This document shows, one piece after another, positions 27,916 to 37,696 of a stretch of 59,921 nt of DNA (its first letter is position 1; the number at the start of each line of letters is the position of its first letter). The position numbers were made by a program, and so were the translations under genes. Below the pieces are notes generated by a model. It saw only the letters and a list, made by a program, of their open reading frames with translations, was not told the DNA's origin and made no database searches. Source of the stretch: Candidatus Pacearchaeota archaeon (GTDB lineage Archaea > Nanobdellota > Nanobdellia > Pacearchaeales > GW2011-AR1); the NCBI GenBank assembly GCA_002688015.1, contig NZBT01000011.1:1-59921 (forward strand), in the 5' to 3' direction.

Positions 27916-29310
27916 ATGGAAAAAATAAAACTTTACAATACATTAACAAAGAAGAAAGAAAAGTTCAAACCTCTCAAAAAAGGTAATGTGTCCATTTATT
28001 CATGTGGTCCAACAGTATATTGGTTCCAACATATTGGTAATTTAAGGACATACATCTTTACAGACATATTAAGAAAAACCTTTGAATTCAACAATTACAA
28101 AGTAAAACACGTAATAAATGTTACAGATGTTGGACATCTTGTCTCTGATTCTGACACAGGAGAAGATAAAATGGAAAGAGCAGCTAAAAAGGAAAAAAAA
28201 TCTGCAAAACAGATTGCTGATTTCTATTTCTCTTCTTTCTTAGAAGATCTAAAAAAGCTAAACATTTCTATGCCTTCAAAATGGCCAAAAGCAACAGAAC
28301 ACATTAAGGAGCAGATAGACATGATTCAAACTCTAGAAAAGAAAGGATACACTTACAAGACAAGTGATGGAATCTATTTCAATACAAAGAAATTCAAGTC
28401 CTACGGAAAGCTTTCAAATCTTAATATTTCCAAAATAAAGGCAGGCTCAAGAGTTTCTCTCAGAGAGAAGAAGAACACAACAGATTTCGCTCTCTGGAAA
28501 TTCTCTTCTCCAGAAGAAAAAAGACAACAAGAATGGCCTTCTCCTTGGGGTGTGGGCTTTCCCGGATGGCACATTGAATGTTCAGCGATGTCTACAAAAT
28601 ACCTCGGGAAGACGTTTGACATCCACACAGGAGGACAAGAACATATACAAGTTCATCACACAAATGAAATTGCTCAAAGCGAATGTTGCTACGGAAAAAG
28701 ATTCGTAAATTATTGGATGCACACTGCTTGGCTATTATCTCCCTCTGGTCAAAAAGTATCAAAATCTAAAGGCGGCCTTTACACTCTCTCTGAATTAGAA
28801 TCTTTAGGATATAAGGCAGAACATTTTCGATATTTAGCCCTACAAACACATTACAAAAAACCATTGAAATTCTCTCTAGAAAATTTAGATGCTGCTAAAA
28901 CGGCCTTTGAAAGACTAAAAAGCAAAATCATAACATTGAAGGATCAAAAGCACAAAGGCAAAGACAACAGTAAACCTTTTCTCTCAGCCTTCACCTCCGC
29001 TATAAACGAGGATCTAAACATTCCAAAAGCTCTTTCTATCTTTCTACAAGCTCTGGATGATTTCTCTTTCAATCCAAAAGATAAATTAAAACTCCTCAAA
29101 AAGTTTGACTTTGTATTATCATTAGGAATAGAAGATATGAAAGAATCATCTATTTCCCTTTCAAAGAAAGTAAAATCACTTGTCTCTGACAGAGAAGCAT
29201 TGAGAAAAGCAAAAAAATACGCAGAAGCAGACATAATCAGACAAAGAATTTTAGAACAAGGTTATGAAATCGAAGATTCTTCTGAAGGTACTAAACTGTC
29301 TAAGGTTTGA
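27916..29310 (+). CDS. cysS: Cysteinyl-tRNA synthetase
   Basis: YSCGPTVYWFQHIGNLRTY, GWHIECSAMS, KVSKSKG. Confidence 0.95.
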   Translation: MEKIKLYNTLTKKKEKFKPLKKGNVSIYSCGPTVYWFQHIGNLRTYIFTDILRKTFEFNNYKVKHVINVTDVGHLVSDSDTGEDKMERAAKKEKKSAKQIADFYFSSFLEDLKKLNISMPSKWPKATEHIKEQIDMIQTLEKKGYTYKTSDGIYFNTKKFKSYGKLSNLNISKIKAGSRVSLREKKNTTDFALWKFSSPEEKRQQEWPSPWGVGFPGWHIECSAMSTKYLGKTFDIHTGGQEHIQVHHTNEIAQSECCYGKRFVNYWMHTAWLLSPSGQKVSKSKGGLYTLSELESLGYKAEHFRYLALQTHYKKPLKFSLENLDAAKTAFERLKSKIITLKDQKHKGKDNSKPFLSAFTSAINEDLNIPKALSIFLQALDDFSFNPKDKLKLLKKFDFVLSLGIEDMKESSISLSKKVKSLVSDREALRKAKKYAEADIIRQRILEQGYEIEDSSEGTKLSKV

Positions 29311-29726
29311 TCTGCTTCTCTATACCTACATTCTCTCGGCTTCTTACAAGCCTTACAAGAAAGAACCCCATACAACTCAGATTTCAAAGCATCATCTAAA
29401 TGATAAAGTTTAGCTATTTCTAACACTGGTTTTCTATTTCCACAGAACATGAATCTCGCACCGAGTCCATCCTTACTTATTCTTTCTCTGATACCTAAAA
29501 CTGCAGAAATTGCTGATGAACCAAAGTAACTAACGTCTTCACCGATCTTAATAACAACTAAATCAGTTCCTCTAACTTTTATGTAATCTAGAGCTTCATG
29601 AAATTGATTTATTGAATCATCTGTTGATCTAATATCCGTAGAAACATCAATAATGTAATGGGCTCCAACATCCCTCACTCTAAATCCTTCTCCAAAATTA
29701 ATCATCTTGCCTCTTTTAACAAACAA
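29262..29726 (-). CDS. STAS-domain-like protein (anti-sigma antagonist fold)
   Basis: VVIKIGEDVSYFGSSAISAVLGIRERI..GARFMFCGNRKPVLEIAKLYHLDDAL. Confidence 0.65.
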   Translation of the reverse strand: MFVKRGKMINFGEGFRVRDVGAHYIIDVSTDIRSTDDSINQFHEALDYIKVRGTDLVVIKIGEDVSYFGSSAISAVLGIRERISKDGLGARFMFCGNRKPVLEIAKLYHLDDALKSELYGVLSCKACKKPRECRYREADQTLDSLVPSEESSIS

Positions 29727-29762
29727 TTAAATTAACTATATAAATTTTATTAATATTCAAAA

Positions 29763-30080
29763 TTAGTTTCTCTTCTTTCCTTTCCTAACAAATCTTCTGA
29801 AAAAACTAAATTCGGAAAGCAAATTTGGAATTGCCCACAGAATAGCAATAAATCCAATTAAAAATATGTAAATATAATATTCTTCAACTGTGTCTGTCAA
29901 AAATGGCTTTCCCGTAAATGAAAAGTAAATCAAAGCAATTCCAGCATAAGTTAATGCAAAAGCCAAAAACTTTTCAATAATTTCTCTCGGATCATCGATA
30001 ATCTTCTTCTCTATCAGAAGCACAGCTAAATAATAAATAACAAACAGAACTACAATAATAATATAACTTATTCCAGCCAT
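29763..30080 (-). CDS. membrane hypothetical protein
   Basis: Three predicted TM segments. Confidence 0.55.
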   Translation of the reverse strand: MAGISYIIIVVLFVIYYLAVLLIEKKIIDDPREIIEKFLAFALTYAGIALIYFSFTGKPFLTDTVEEYYIYIFLIGFIAILWAIPNLLSEFSFFRRFVRKGKKRN

Positions 30081-30122
30081 ACTATTTAGAATAACAAAAG
30101 AGAGTTATAAATCTAATGAAAA

Positions 30123-30205
30123 CGCCCAGAGCAGGATTCGAACCTGCGAATCCGTAAGGAAACATGCTCTCCAAGCATGCGCTTTAACCACTCAGCCATC
30201 TGGGC
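30123..30205 (-). tRNA. tRNA-Ser(GGA)
   Basis: Class II tRNA with long variable arm; anticodon loop TTGGAGA; G73. Confidence 0.95.
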
Positions 30206-30299
30206 ATAATTATCAAAGAAATTTACTCCTTAAAAAGCTATTGTAAAATTAATTATCTAATTTAATTCTATTATGAATATTGACTTCTCCAAACTCATT

Positions 30300-30731
30300 T
30301 CAACTTCTCCCAGTAGAATGGAATCCTTTCTCTCCTCTTCCACTTTCATTAAGTTTATCGATCTTCTCAAATTCTGCTTGAAATGAAGGAACAATTAAAC
30401 CTTGAATTATCCTATCTCCTTTCTTTACTTCAAAATCCTCTTCAGTGGTATTATGGAGAACTACTTTGAATTCTCCCCTATAATCGGAGTCTATAACTCC
30501 TGCAAACTTTGTTATACCCTTGACTCCAATTCCAGATCTATCCCAAAACTGAACACAATATCCTTTAGGAAGCTCCATATGCACTCCAGTTCCAATCAAA
30601 GCAGTTTCCTTTGGCTTTATCGTCCTATCCTCCACAGAATGCAAATCAAAGCCTGCGGCTTCTTCACTCCCATAAAAAGGCATCTTAGCATCGGAATGAT
30701 TTAAATTAACTTTAACACCTATTTTTTCCAT
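30300..30731 (-). CDS. dut: dUTP diphosphatase
   Basis: AAGFDLHSV, DRSGIGVKGITKFAGVIDSDYRGEF, GRGEKGFHSTGRS. Confidence 0.95.
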   Translation of the reverse strand: MEKIGVKVNLNHSDAKMPFYGSEEAAGFDLHSVEDRTIKPKETALIGTGVHMELPKGYCVQFWDRSGIGVKGITKFAGVIDSDYRGEFKVVLHNTTEEDFEVKKGDRIIQGLIVPSFQAEFEKIDKLNESGRGEKGFHSTGRS

Positions 30732-30815
30732 AGCCTTCCCTGTCTTTCACAATATAAAACATTTACTATATCAAATCACAACAATCCTTAAAAATTAGTA
30801 TATCATAAAAATCTA

Positions 30816-31898
30816 ATGATTGACGAAGCCAAATATCAAGAGGAGTGTCTTGCTCTCAGAAGAGAGATGGAACATCCAGAACAGCAATACCTTAACTTAT
30901 TAAGAGAAGTTAAGACTCATGGATCTACAAAAGAAGATTACTCTTCTAAAGGAAAAAGGACAATAAAATCTGTTTTTGGTAAACAGTCTCGTTATGATCT
31001 CTCGGACGAAACCCTTCCCTTACTAACAACGAAAAAAGTTTTCTTTAAAGGAATTGTTCACGAACTCGTGTGGTTTCTAAGAGGAGAAACAAACATAAAA
31101 TATCTTGCAGATAATAACGTTCACATCTGGGACGACTGGCCTTATAAAGAATACAAAAAAGCAATAGATGCGAAAACTGAAGAACCTCTAAATCAAAAAG
31201 AATTCATAGAAAAAATAAAAGGCCTGTCTGCAGACGATCCTTTTGTAACAAAATGGGGGGAGCTTGGACCAATATATGGAAGACAATGGAGAAAATGGAA
31301 AGCTGGAGATGGCAGAGAAATAGATCAACTAAAATGGGCATTATGGAAAGTCCAAAAATATCCAGACAGAAAACACGCCCTTGTTTCCGCATGGAATCCT
31401 GAATTTATTTACGAGATGTCTACTCCAGGAACATCAATGGCAATACCTCCTTGTCACACATTATTTCATCTAAATTCATCAGATGAAAAATTATCATTAC
31501 TGTTATATCAAAGGTCTTGCGACTCTTTCCTAGGAGTTCCATTTAATATTGCCTCTTATTCAATGTTAACTGTTGCTCTCGCTCAACTATCTGGGCTCAA
31601 GCCCGGAGAATTCATTCACACATATGGAGATTTCCATATTTATGATAATCATTTTGATCAAGTCGAAGAACAAATATCAAGAGATCCGAGACCCTTCCCA
31701 AAATTCAGATTTAATCCTGACAGAACAAGTTTGGATGAAATTGTTTTTGAAGATTTTCAAATAGAAGATTATAAATCTCACCCAGCCATAAAAGCAGATA
31801 TAACTGTTGTTGGAGGATTTGATGAAAAAGACAGAGAGGAAATTCAAAAAAAATCAGACCTTTTAACTAGAGATCAGGCATTAAGAAAATCTAAATAA
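30816..31898 (+). CDS. thyA: Thymidylate synthase (ThyA type)
   Basis: LPLLTTKKVFFKGIVHELVWFLRGETNI, QRSCDSFLGVPFNIASYSML. Confidence 0.95.
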   Translation: MIDEAKYQEECLALRREMEHPEQQYLNLLREVKTHGSTKEDYSSKGKRTIKSVFGKQSRYDLSDETLPLLTTKKVFFKGIVHELVWFLRGETNIKYLADNNVHIWDDWPYKEYKKAIDAKTEEPLNQKEFIEKIKGLSADDPFVTKWGELGPIYGRQWRKWKAGDGREIDQLKWALWKVQKYPDRKHALVSAWNPEFIYEMSTPGTSMAIPPCHTLFHLNSSDEKLSLLLYQRSCDSFLGVPFNIASYSMLTVALAQLSGLKPGEFIHTYGDFHIYDNHFDQVEEQISRDPRPFPKFRFNPDRTSLDEIVFEDFQIEDYKSHPAIKADITVVGGFDEKDREEIQKKSDLLTRDQALRKSK

Positions 31899-32331
31899 TC
31901 CCTAACTTCTCAAACCAATATTTTGCAGTTCCTTCCAAATCTAACTCTTTTATCTCTTCAGAACTGAACCAATCACAAGATTCAACTTCTTTTTCATTTG
32001 AATTCATTTCCCCAGAAACCTCGCAACTATAAATTTTCCAATAATGACAGTCAGCACCTTTGTTACAGGAGTAATCCTTTAACTCTCCCTCTCCAATCAA
32101 TTTCTTTTCAACAACATCAAAACCACTTTCTTCCTTAACTTCCCTAATAATCGCCTCATCACTATCTTCTCCCTCATCAACATGTCCCATAATAAAAGAA
32201 TATCCTTTTGGAAAAGTTGCCCTCTTAATTAGAAAATACTTCCCTTCTTTTTCAATAAACGCAGCAACACCATAATGCATTAATTTCCCTTCAGAATTTT
32301 TCCCAATTTTTATGGAAGACATTTCCATCAC
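31891..32331 (-). CDS. NUDIX hydrolase
   Basis: GHVDEGEDSDEAIIREVKEESGF Nudix box. Confidence 0.9.
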   Translation of the reverse strand: MMEMSSIKIGKNSEGKLMHYGVAAFIEKEGKYFLIKRATFPKGYSFIMGHVDEGEDSDEAIIREVKEESGFDVVEKKLIGEGELKDYSCNKGADCHYWKIYSCEVSGEMNSNEKEVESCDWFSSEEIKELDLEGTAKYWFEKLGII

Positions 32332-32636
32332 TCTTTCATTTCAATCTTAATCTGTACACTTCTTGGAATTTGTAATTTCATGATTGGATGTAAAATCCTA
32401 TCTTCAGCAGGAATATCTAAAATTCTTCTGTGAACACGCATCTCAAATCTATCAAATGTAGCAGTTCCGTCTCCACAAGGACTCTTTCTTGTAGTTACTT
32501 TTAACTTCCTAGTTGGTAAAGGTATTGGGCCTCTCATAACAACTCCAGCTCTACTAGTAATTTCCTTAACAGAACCTATAACCTCGTTTAACTGCGCAAT
32601 ATCAATGCTACTTAGTTTTATTCTTACTTTTGCCAT
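32328..32636 (-). CDS. rps10: 30S ribosomal protein S10
   Basis: GPIPLPTRKLKVTTRKSPCGDGTATFDRFEMRVHRRIL. Confidence 0.93.
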   Translation of the reverse strand: MAKVRIKLSSIDIAQLNEVIGSVKEITSRAGVVMRGPIPLPTRKLKVTTRKSPCGDGTATFDRFEMRVHRRILDIPAEDRILHPIMKLQIPRSVQIKIEMKE

Positions 32637-32730
32637 CTTAATACTCCTTGAGTTTGAGAGACAGGGATTTTCCTGATCTCTGTATGAGTCATTCAGAAAA
32701 AATCACTTTAAAAAGCTTGCTATGCGAATG

Positions 32731-32790
32731 GGTGAAGCCTGAAGCGCCGCGTGTGCCTCAGGCTTCGTCACCTCAGCCTAAGCGAGGTGA
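32731..32790 (+). promoter_or_regulatory. mutually exclusive hairpins, leader/ncRNA candidate
   Basis: GGTGA-AGCCTGA/TCAGGCT-TCG-TCACC versus TCACCTC/GAGGTGA sharing TCACC at 32768-32772. Confidence 0.4.
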
Positions 32791-32863
32791 ATATGATACA
32801 AATAACAAAAAATGTCCCTATAAAAACCTATTTAAAACGCAATTCATTTACTACTCTACCTTT

Positions 32864-32899
32864 ATGAAAGAATTTATAAAAAAAAGAGGTAAAAAGTAA
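32864..32899 (+). CDS. 11-aa leader ORF MKEFIKKRGKK*, coupled to antiporter start (TAATG)
   Basis: ATG 32864, TAA 32897-32899 overlapping ATG 32899-32901; AGAGG SD-like inside. Confidence 0.4.
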   Translation: MKEFIKKRGKK

Positions 32900-34590
32900 T
32901 GGCAGAACAAATCTTAATCGCGTTAAGCTTAATCATCGGTTTAGCTGCAATTCTAACAATTCTTGGAAGAATGATTAAACAACCTCCAATTATCGCATAT
33001 ATACTAACAGGAATTCTCGCAGGCCCATTACTCTTCGGACTAATACTCCCTGAACAAGCATCTTCTCAAATGATACAAACCTTCTCACACATCGGTGTTG
33101 CCTTCTTATTGTTCATTGTAGGCCTTTCTCTTGATTTAAAAGTCCTAAAAGAGGTCGGAGCAGTTTCAACAGTAACAGGAATAGGAGGAATAATCATAAC
33201 AGTTCTAGCAGGATACTTCATAGCTATTGGATTAGGATTCCAAAGCATTCCAGCACTTTACATTGCATTCGCTATATCATTCTCATCTACTGTTGTAGTA
33301 GTTAAACTCCTTTCTGACAAAAGAGAAATGGACACATTACATGCAAGAATTGCTTTAGGTATTCTAATTATTCAAGACTTTGTTGCCGCCTTAGCCTTAC
33401 TAATACTACCTATAATGCAAGACGCAAACGTAAACACCATATTATTTCAAATAGGAAAAATTGTAGGATTGGTAATTTTAATCTTCTTATTCGCTAAAAT
33501 TTTCGTAAAACGCCTCCTAGACTATTTAGCGACAAACCAAGAAGTTCTATTCTTATTTGGAATTGCATGGGCCTTAATAATTGCAAGCCTATTCGATTAT
33601 CTCGGCTTGTCTTTAGAAGTCGGGGCACTAATTGCAGGAATCTCCATTGCTTCGTCTAAATATACTCTAGAACTTGGAGGAAAAATAAAACCTCTTCGTG
33701 ACTTCTTTGTAATTCTATTCTTCATTTTCTTCGGAAGTCAATTAACAGAGCCCATAACCTCTTCTGTCTTAAAAAGTGCAGTAATTATTTCTGCATTTGT
33801 CTTAATAGGAAAACCATTAATAACAATGACTTTCATGAGAATTTTTGGATACAAGAAGCGTACTAACTTTCTAACAGGATCAAGTCTCGCTCAAATTTCT
33901 GAATTCTCCTTAATACTGATTCTATTAGGATTTGGCCTAGGACACTTATCAAAAGAAGTTATGAGTTTAGCAATTCTTGTTGCCCTAATAACAATTACAA
34001 TAAGTAGTTATGGAATTCACCATTCAACAGGCATTTTCAACAGAATATCTTTCATCCTAAATCCATTTGAAGGGAAAAGAGAAGAAATAGAAACAAAACC
34101 AAAGTTTCCTGCAGAAATAGTTCTATTTGGATATAATAGAACAGGTTACAGCCTTGTAAATACATTCAAGAAGCTAGGCTACAAATTCATAGTAGTTGAT
34201 TACAATCCAAGAGTAATATCTAATCTTTTAAAGAGAGGAATAAACGCAGTTTATGGAGATGCATCTGATGAAGAATTTGTCAAAGAATTAAGATTGGCAA
34301 GAGCAAGATTAGTTGTTTCTACAATCCAAGATGTAGGTTCCAACATAGTAATAAAAGATAGATTAAGTGAAGTTAACTCCAAAGCTCTTTTCATAGCAAC
34401 TGCAGAACATGGTTCTGAAGCAAAAAGATTATACCAATCAGGAATCGACTATGTTCTTTTGCCTCATATGCTTGGAGGAGAATATGCCTCAAAGCTAATT
34501 GAAAAATTCAAAACTTCTCCAAACAGATATCAAGAGTTAAAGAAAAAACAATTGAAAGAGATAAAAATAAGAGAAAAAGAACAAGGATAA
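32899..34590 (+). CDS. Kef/CPA2-type cation:proton antiporter with TrkA-N domain
   Basis: Many TM segments; C-term EIVLFGYNRTGYSLVNTFKKLGYKFIVVDYNP. Confidence 0.9.
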   Translation: MAEQILIALSLIIGLAAILTILGRMIKQPPIIAYILTGILAGPLLFGLILPEQASSQMIQTFSHIGVAFLLFIVGLSLDLKVLKEVGAVSTVTGIGGIIITVLAGYFIAIGLGFQSIPALYIAFAISFSSTVVVVKLLSDKREMDTLHARIALGILIIQDFVAALALLILPIMQDANVNTILFQIGKIVGLVILIFLFAKIFVKRLLDYLATNQEVLFLFGIAWALIIASLFDYLGLSLEVGALIAGISIASSKYTLELGGKIKPLRDFFVILFFIFFGSQLTEPITSSVLKSAVIISAFVLIGKPLITMTFMRIFGYKKRTNFLTGSSLAQISEFSLILILLGFGLGHLSKEVMSLAILVALITITISSYGIHHSTGIFNRISFILNPFEGKREEIETKPKFPAEIVLFGYNRTGYSLVNTFKKLGYKFIVVDYNPRVISNLLKRGINAVYGDASDEEFVKELRLARARLVVSTIQDVGSNIVIKDRLSEVNSKALFIATAEHGSEAKRLYQSGIDYVLLPHMLGGEYASKLIEKFKTSPNRYQELKKKQLKEIKIREKEQG

Positions 34591-34594
34591 CCTT

Positions 34595-35236
34595 TTAAAC
34601 AGGCCCAGGTTCTCCACTTCTCGAAAAAGATCTTACTGTACTTCCCAATCTCAAAATAATTTCAACTACAAATATAACAAAAAAGAAAGCGAAAACCTGA
34701 TCAAACAATATTCCTAACCCAGCAGCCCTCAGAAAAACCCCTTCCAAATTAAACGCTCCAGGAGACAATAAGAATATACTTAATGTAATAAATGGAAACA
34801 ACTTTGCTAAATCTTGAGCAATCTCTTTATGAACATAAGCCAAAATCCTTATCGCTCCAATCAAAACAGCTGATAAAAACAAAACCCCTTGAACACTCTG
34901 CTGATCTGCTATAACTAAGATAATGAAAGCCAGAGCTGTAAACCACACCAAAATCAAAAACGGCATTACTAAAATGTATTCTATAAAATACAACATAACT
35001 GCTAAAATCTTACTAATAGTGGGATGCTCAGAGCGATTATATTTATATAAATTTAAAGTTATAAGATCCTTTTGACTTAGGCTTTTATAAAAATACCATA
35101 TAAACAAAGCAACTATAACAACTAAAATCATTGCTAAAATCAAAGTAATGAATGAGGTCCAACTTTCAGGAAAGATTCCCAAAATACTTTGATAAACCTT
35201 AAAAAGCCCTTCAAAAAGAGATTCTGTCGCCCCCAT
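34595..35236 (-). CDS. membrane hypothetical protein
   Basis: Multiple TM segments, 213 aa. Confidence 0.6.
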   Translation of the reverse strand: MGATESLFEGLFKVYQSILGIFPESWTSFITLILAMILVVIVALFIWYFYKSLSQKDLITLNLYKYNRSEHPTISKILAVMLYFIEYILVMPFLILVWFTALAFIILVIADQQSVQGVLFLSAVLIGAIRILAYVHKEIAQDLAKLFPFITLSIFLLSPGAFNLEGVFLRAAGLGILFDQVFAFFFVIFVVEIILRLGSTVRSFSRSGEPGPV

Positions 35237-35286
35237 TTTAAAACGAAGCCAATAAGGTTTAAATAACTATTCCTTTTATTATTCAT

Positions 35287-36600
35287 ATGATAGATATCAA
35301 ACTAATTCGTGAAAATCCAGACTTAGTTAAGAAAAATATAAAGAAGAAATTCCAAGATGAAAAGCTTTCCCTAGTAGATGAAGTAAAGACCTCTGACTCC
35401 AAATGGCGTTCTCTAAAAGCAAAAGCAGATAAATTAAGGCAAGAAAGGAATTCCATCTCCAAAGAAATCAGTGAAGCAAAAAAATCTAAAGATAATAAAA
35501 AAGCCTCTGAATTATTAAAAAAAGCCAAACTTATTCCAAAGAAGATAGAATATCTTGAAACCCAAACAAAAGCTCTACAAACAGAAATATCAGAGATTAT
35601 GAAAAAAATTCCAAACATAATTCATGAATCTGTTCCAATAGGAAAATCTGATAAAGATAATGTAGAAAGAGAAAAAATTGGAGTTCCCAAAAAATTAACA
35701 TTCCCAATAAAAGGTCATGCAGAACTTGGAGAATCTCTTGGCGTTCTAGATTTTGACACTTCTGCTGAAACTTCTGGAAATGGATTTTATTACATAAAGG
35801 GTGATTTAGCTCTTCTAAATCAAGCATTAATAAGTTACGCTCGTGATTTTATGACTTCAAAAGGATATGAATACGTAGAGCCACCCCTAATGATAAGAAA
35901 AAAGGTCCTCGATGGGGTCTATTCAAAAGCGGAAATAGATCAAATGTCTTATAAAGTACAAGATGAGGATCTTTACTTAATTGCAACTTCAGAACATCCT
36001 TTAATTGGGATGTTTATTGGGAGAACACTAAATCAAAAAGAGCTCCCTATCAAAATAACAGGATATAGCATGTGCTTTAGAAAGGAAATTGGATCTCATG
36101 GAATAGATGAAAAAGGAATTTTTAGAACGCATCAATTTAACAAGCAAGAAATGATAGTTATTTGTAAACCAGAAGATTCATACAAATATTATGATGAACT
36201 CTTAAATCTTTCAAAAGAACTTTTCAAAAAATTGAAAATCCCAATAAGAGAACTTGAATCTTGTTCTGCTGATCTCTCTGATCTTAAAGCGAAAGGTGCA
36301 GATCTAGAGGCTTTCTCCCCTCGACAAAAGAAATACTTCGAAATAACTTCTGTAACAAACATGGAAGCAGCACAAGCTCGTCGATTAGGAATCAAATTCG
36401 TAGATAAAGATGGACAAAAAGTATTTGCACATACATTAAACAACACAGCAATAGCAACTTCTCGTGCCCTAGTAGCAATAATGGAAAACAATCAAACTCG
36501 GGATGGAGACATCAAAATCCCTGCTATTCTTCAAAAATACATGGGCGGGAAAAAGGTAATTGAATCTAAAAAACCAGAAAAGCCAAAGAAAAAGAAATAA
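35287..36600 (+). CDS. serS: Seryl-tRNA synthetase
   Basis: MIDIKLIRENPDLVKKNIKKK, coiled-coil arm, class II motif region FRKEIGSHGIDEKGIFRTHQFNKQEM. Confidence 0.95.
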   Translation: MIDIKLIRENPDLVKKNIKKKFQDEKLSLVDEVKTSDSKWRSLKAKADKLRQERNSISKEISEAKKSKDNKKASELLKKAKLIPKKIEYLETQTKALQTEISEIMKKIPNIIHESVPIGKSDKDNVEREKIGVPKKLTFPIKGHAELGESLGVLDFDTSAETSGNGFYYIKGDLALLNQALISYARDFMTSKGYEYVEPPLMIRKKVLDGVYSKAEIDQMSYKVQDEDLYLIATSEHPLIGMFIGRTLNQKELPIKITGYSMCFRKEIGSHGIDEKGIFRTHQFNKQEMIVICKPEDSYKYYDELLNLSKELFKKLKIPIRELESCSADLSDLKAKGADLEAFSPRQKKYFEITSVTNMEAAQARRLGIKFVDKDGQKVFAHTLNNTAIATSRALVAIMENNQTRDGDIKIPAILQKYMGGKKVIESKKPEKPKKKK

Positions 36601-36664
36601 CTACATAACTTTCTTCATAAAAACTCAAATATCAAATAGAGATTAAAAACCTTGCTCTACGCTG

Positions 36665-37036
36665 TTAATCTCTTTCTACACTAAGAGAATTCTTAGCACT
36701 TAAAATAACAACTCTATTCGGCACTTCTCTTTTTATTGCTCTATCTAAAGTGGCAATATAAGCTCCCCCTCTCCCCTTCTGAATAAGCCCTTCATCAACT
36801 GTTCTTCCCCCAATCCTTGTTTTCTTAACTCTTCTATCATCCAAAATCTGCATAGCTAATTCAATAGCAACTCTTCCATCTCTCCCAACTTTACTATCTT
36901 TCTTCAAATCCTTAAGCTCTTGAGAAACCCCTAAAGGAATTTTAATCCTAAATCCTAAATTCCCAAGCTCCTCGATAAAGTTAATTTTCCTCTTAATACA
37001 GGAAATTATAAAATTAGTATCCAAAAGCACTTCCAT
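36665..37036 (-). CDS. PIN-domain RNase (Fcf1/VapC-like)
   Basis: MEVLLDTNFIISCI; RIGGRTVDEGLIQKGRGGAYIATLDRAIKR. Confidence 0.8.
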   Translation of the reverse strand: MEVLLDTNFIISCIKRKINFIEELGNLGFRIKIPLGVSQELKDLKKDSKVGRDGRVAIELAMQILDDRRVKKTRIGGRTVDEGLIQKGRGGAYIATLDRAIKREVPNRVVILSAKNSLSVERD

Positions 37037-37129
37037 AAGTTTGTTAGATTATTAAAGTATAAAAACATAACTGTATGCTCATAAAGATTCTAAAGGAATC
37101 TTTATATAATATCTTTAACATTCATAATC

Positions 37130-37696
37130 ATGAAATTACCAAAAGAGGAATGTGAAAATGCTGCATTTGTATTAGAAAAAACAATTAAAGCTCTAAAAAA
37201 GAAAGATGCTCCCGCTCTCAAATCTCTTTCTGATAAAACAATTCATTCTTCATGCACATACCAAGATTCAGGAACAACAACTTCTGCTGTCTTAATCTAT
37301 GCTCTTTCAAAGATAATTGAACGTGAAGATTATAAAAAAATGATAGACTGGGACAAATTTGAAAAAAAAGCCATTGACTTATTCAACCTTGCAATAGACG
37401 CTCTCAAAAAAAACAAACACGAAGCCTATGAAAAATATATACTACAAACAAGAAAACTCTTAGAACAAACTGCAGGATCTCTAAAGGATTATATAAAAGA
37501 AGTTTTAAGAAAATCCTCCATAAATAAGGCTTCTAAGTTATACGAGCACGGAATCTCCTCAGAACAAACCGCACATCTTCTAGGACTAAGTCAATGGGAA
37601 ATTGCAGAATATCTCGGTACAAAAACAGAGATAAAACAAAAAGAAAAAATAACAATTGAAAAGAGGGCAAAGATTGCTTTGCAATTTTTCTCTTAA
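37130..37696 (+). CDS. helical protein with C-terminal HTH, paired with PIN-like protein
   Basis: ASKLYEHGISSEQTAHLLGLSQWEIAEYLG HTH. Confidence 0.65.
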   Translation: MKLPKEECENAAFVLEKTIKALKKKDAPALKSLSDKTIHSSCTYQDSGTTTSAVLIYALSKIIEREDYKKMIDWDKFEKKAIDLFNLAIDALKKNKHEAYEKYILQTRKLLEQTAGSLKDYIKEVLRKSSINKASKLYEHGISSEQTAHLLGLSQWEIAEYLGTKTEIKQKEKITIEKRAKIALQFFS

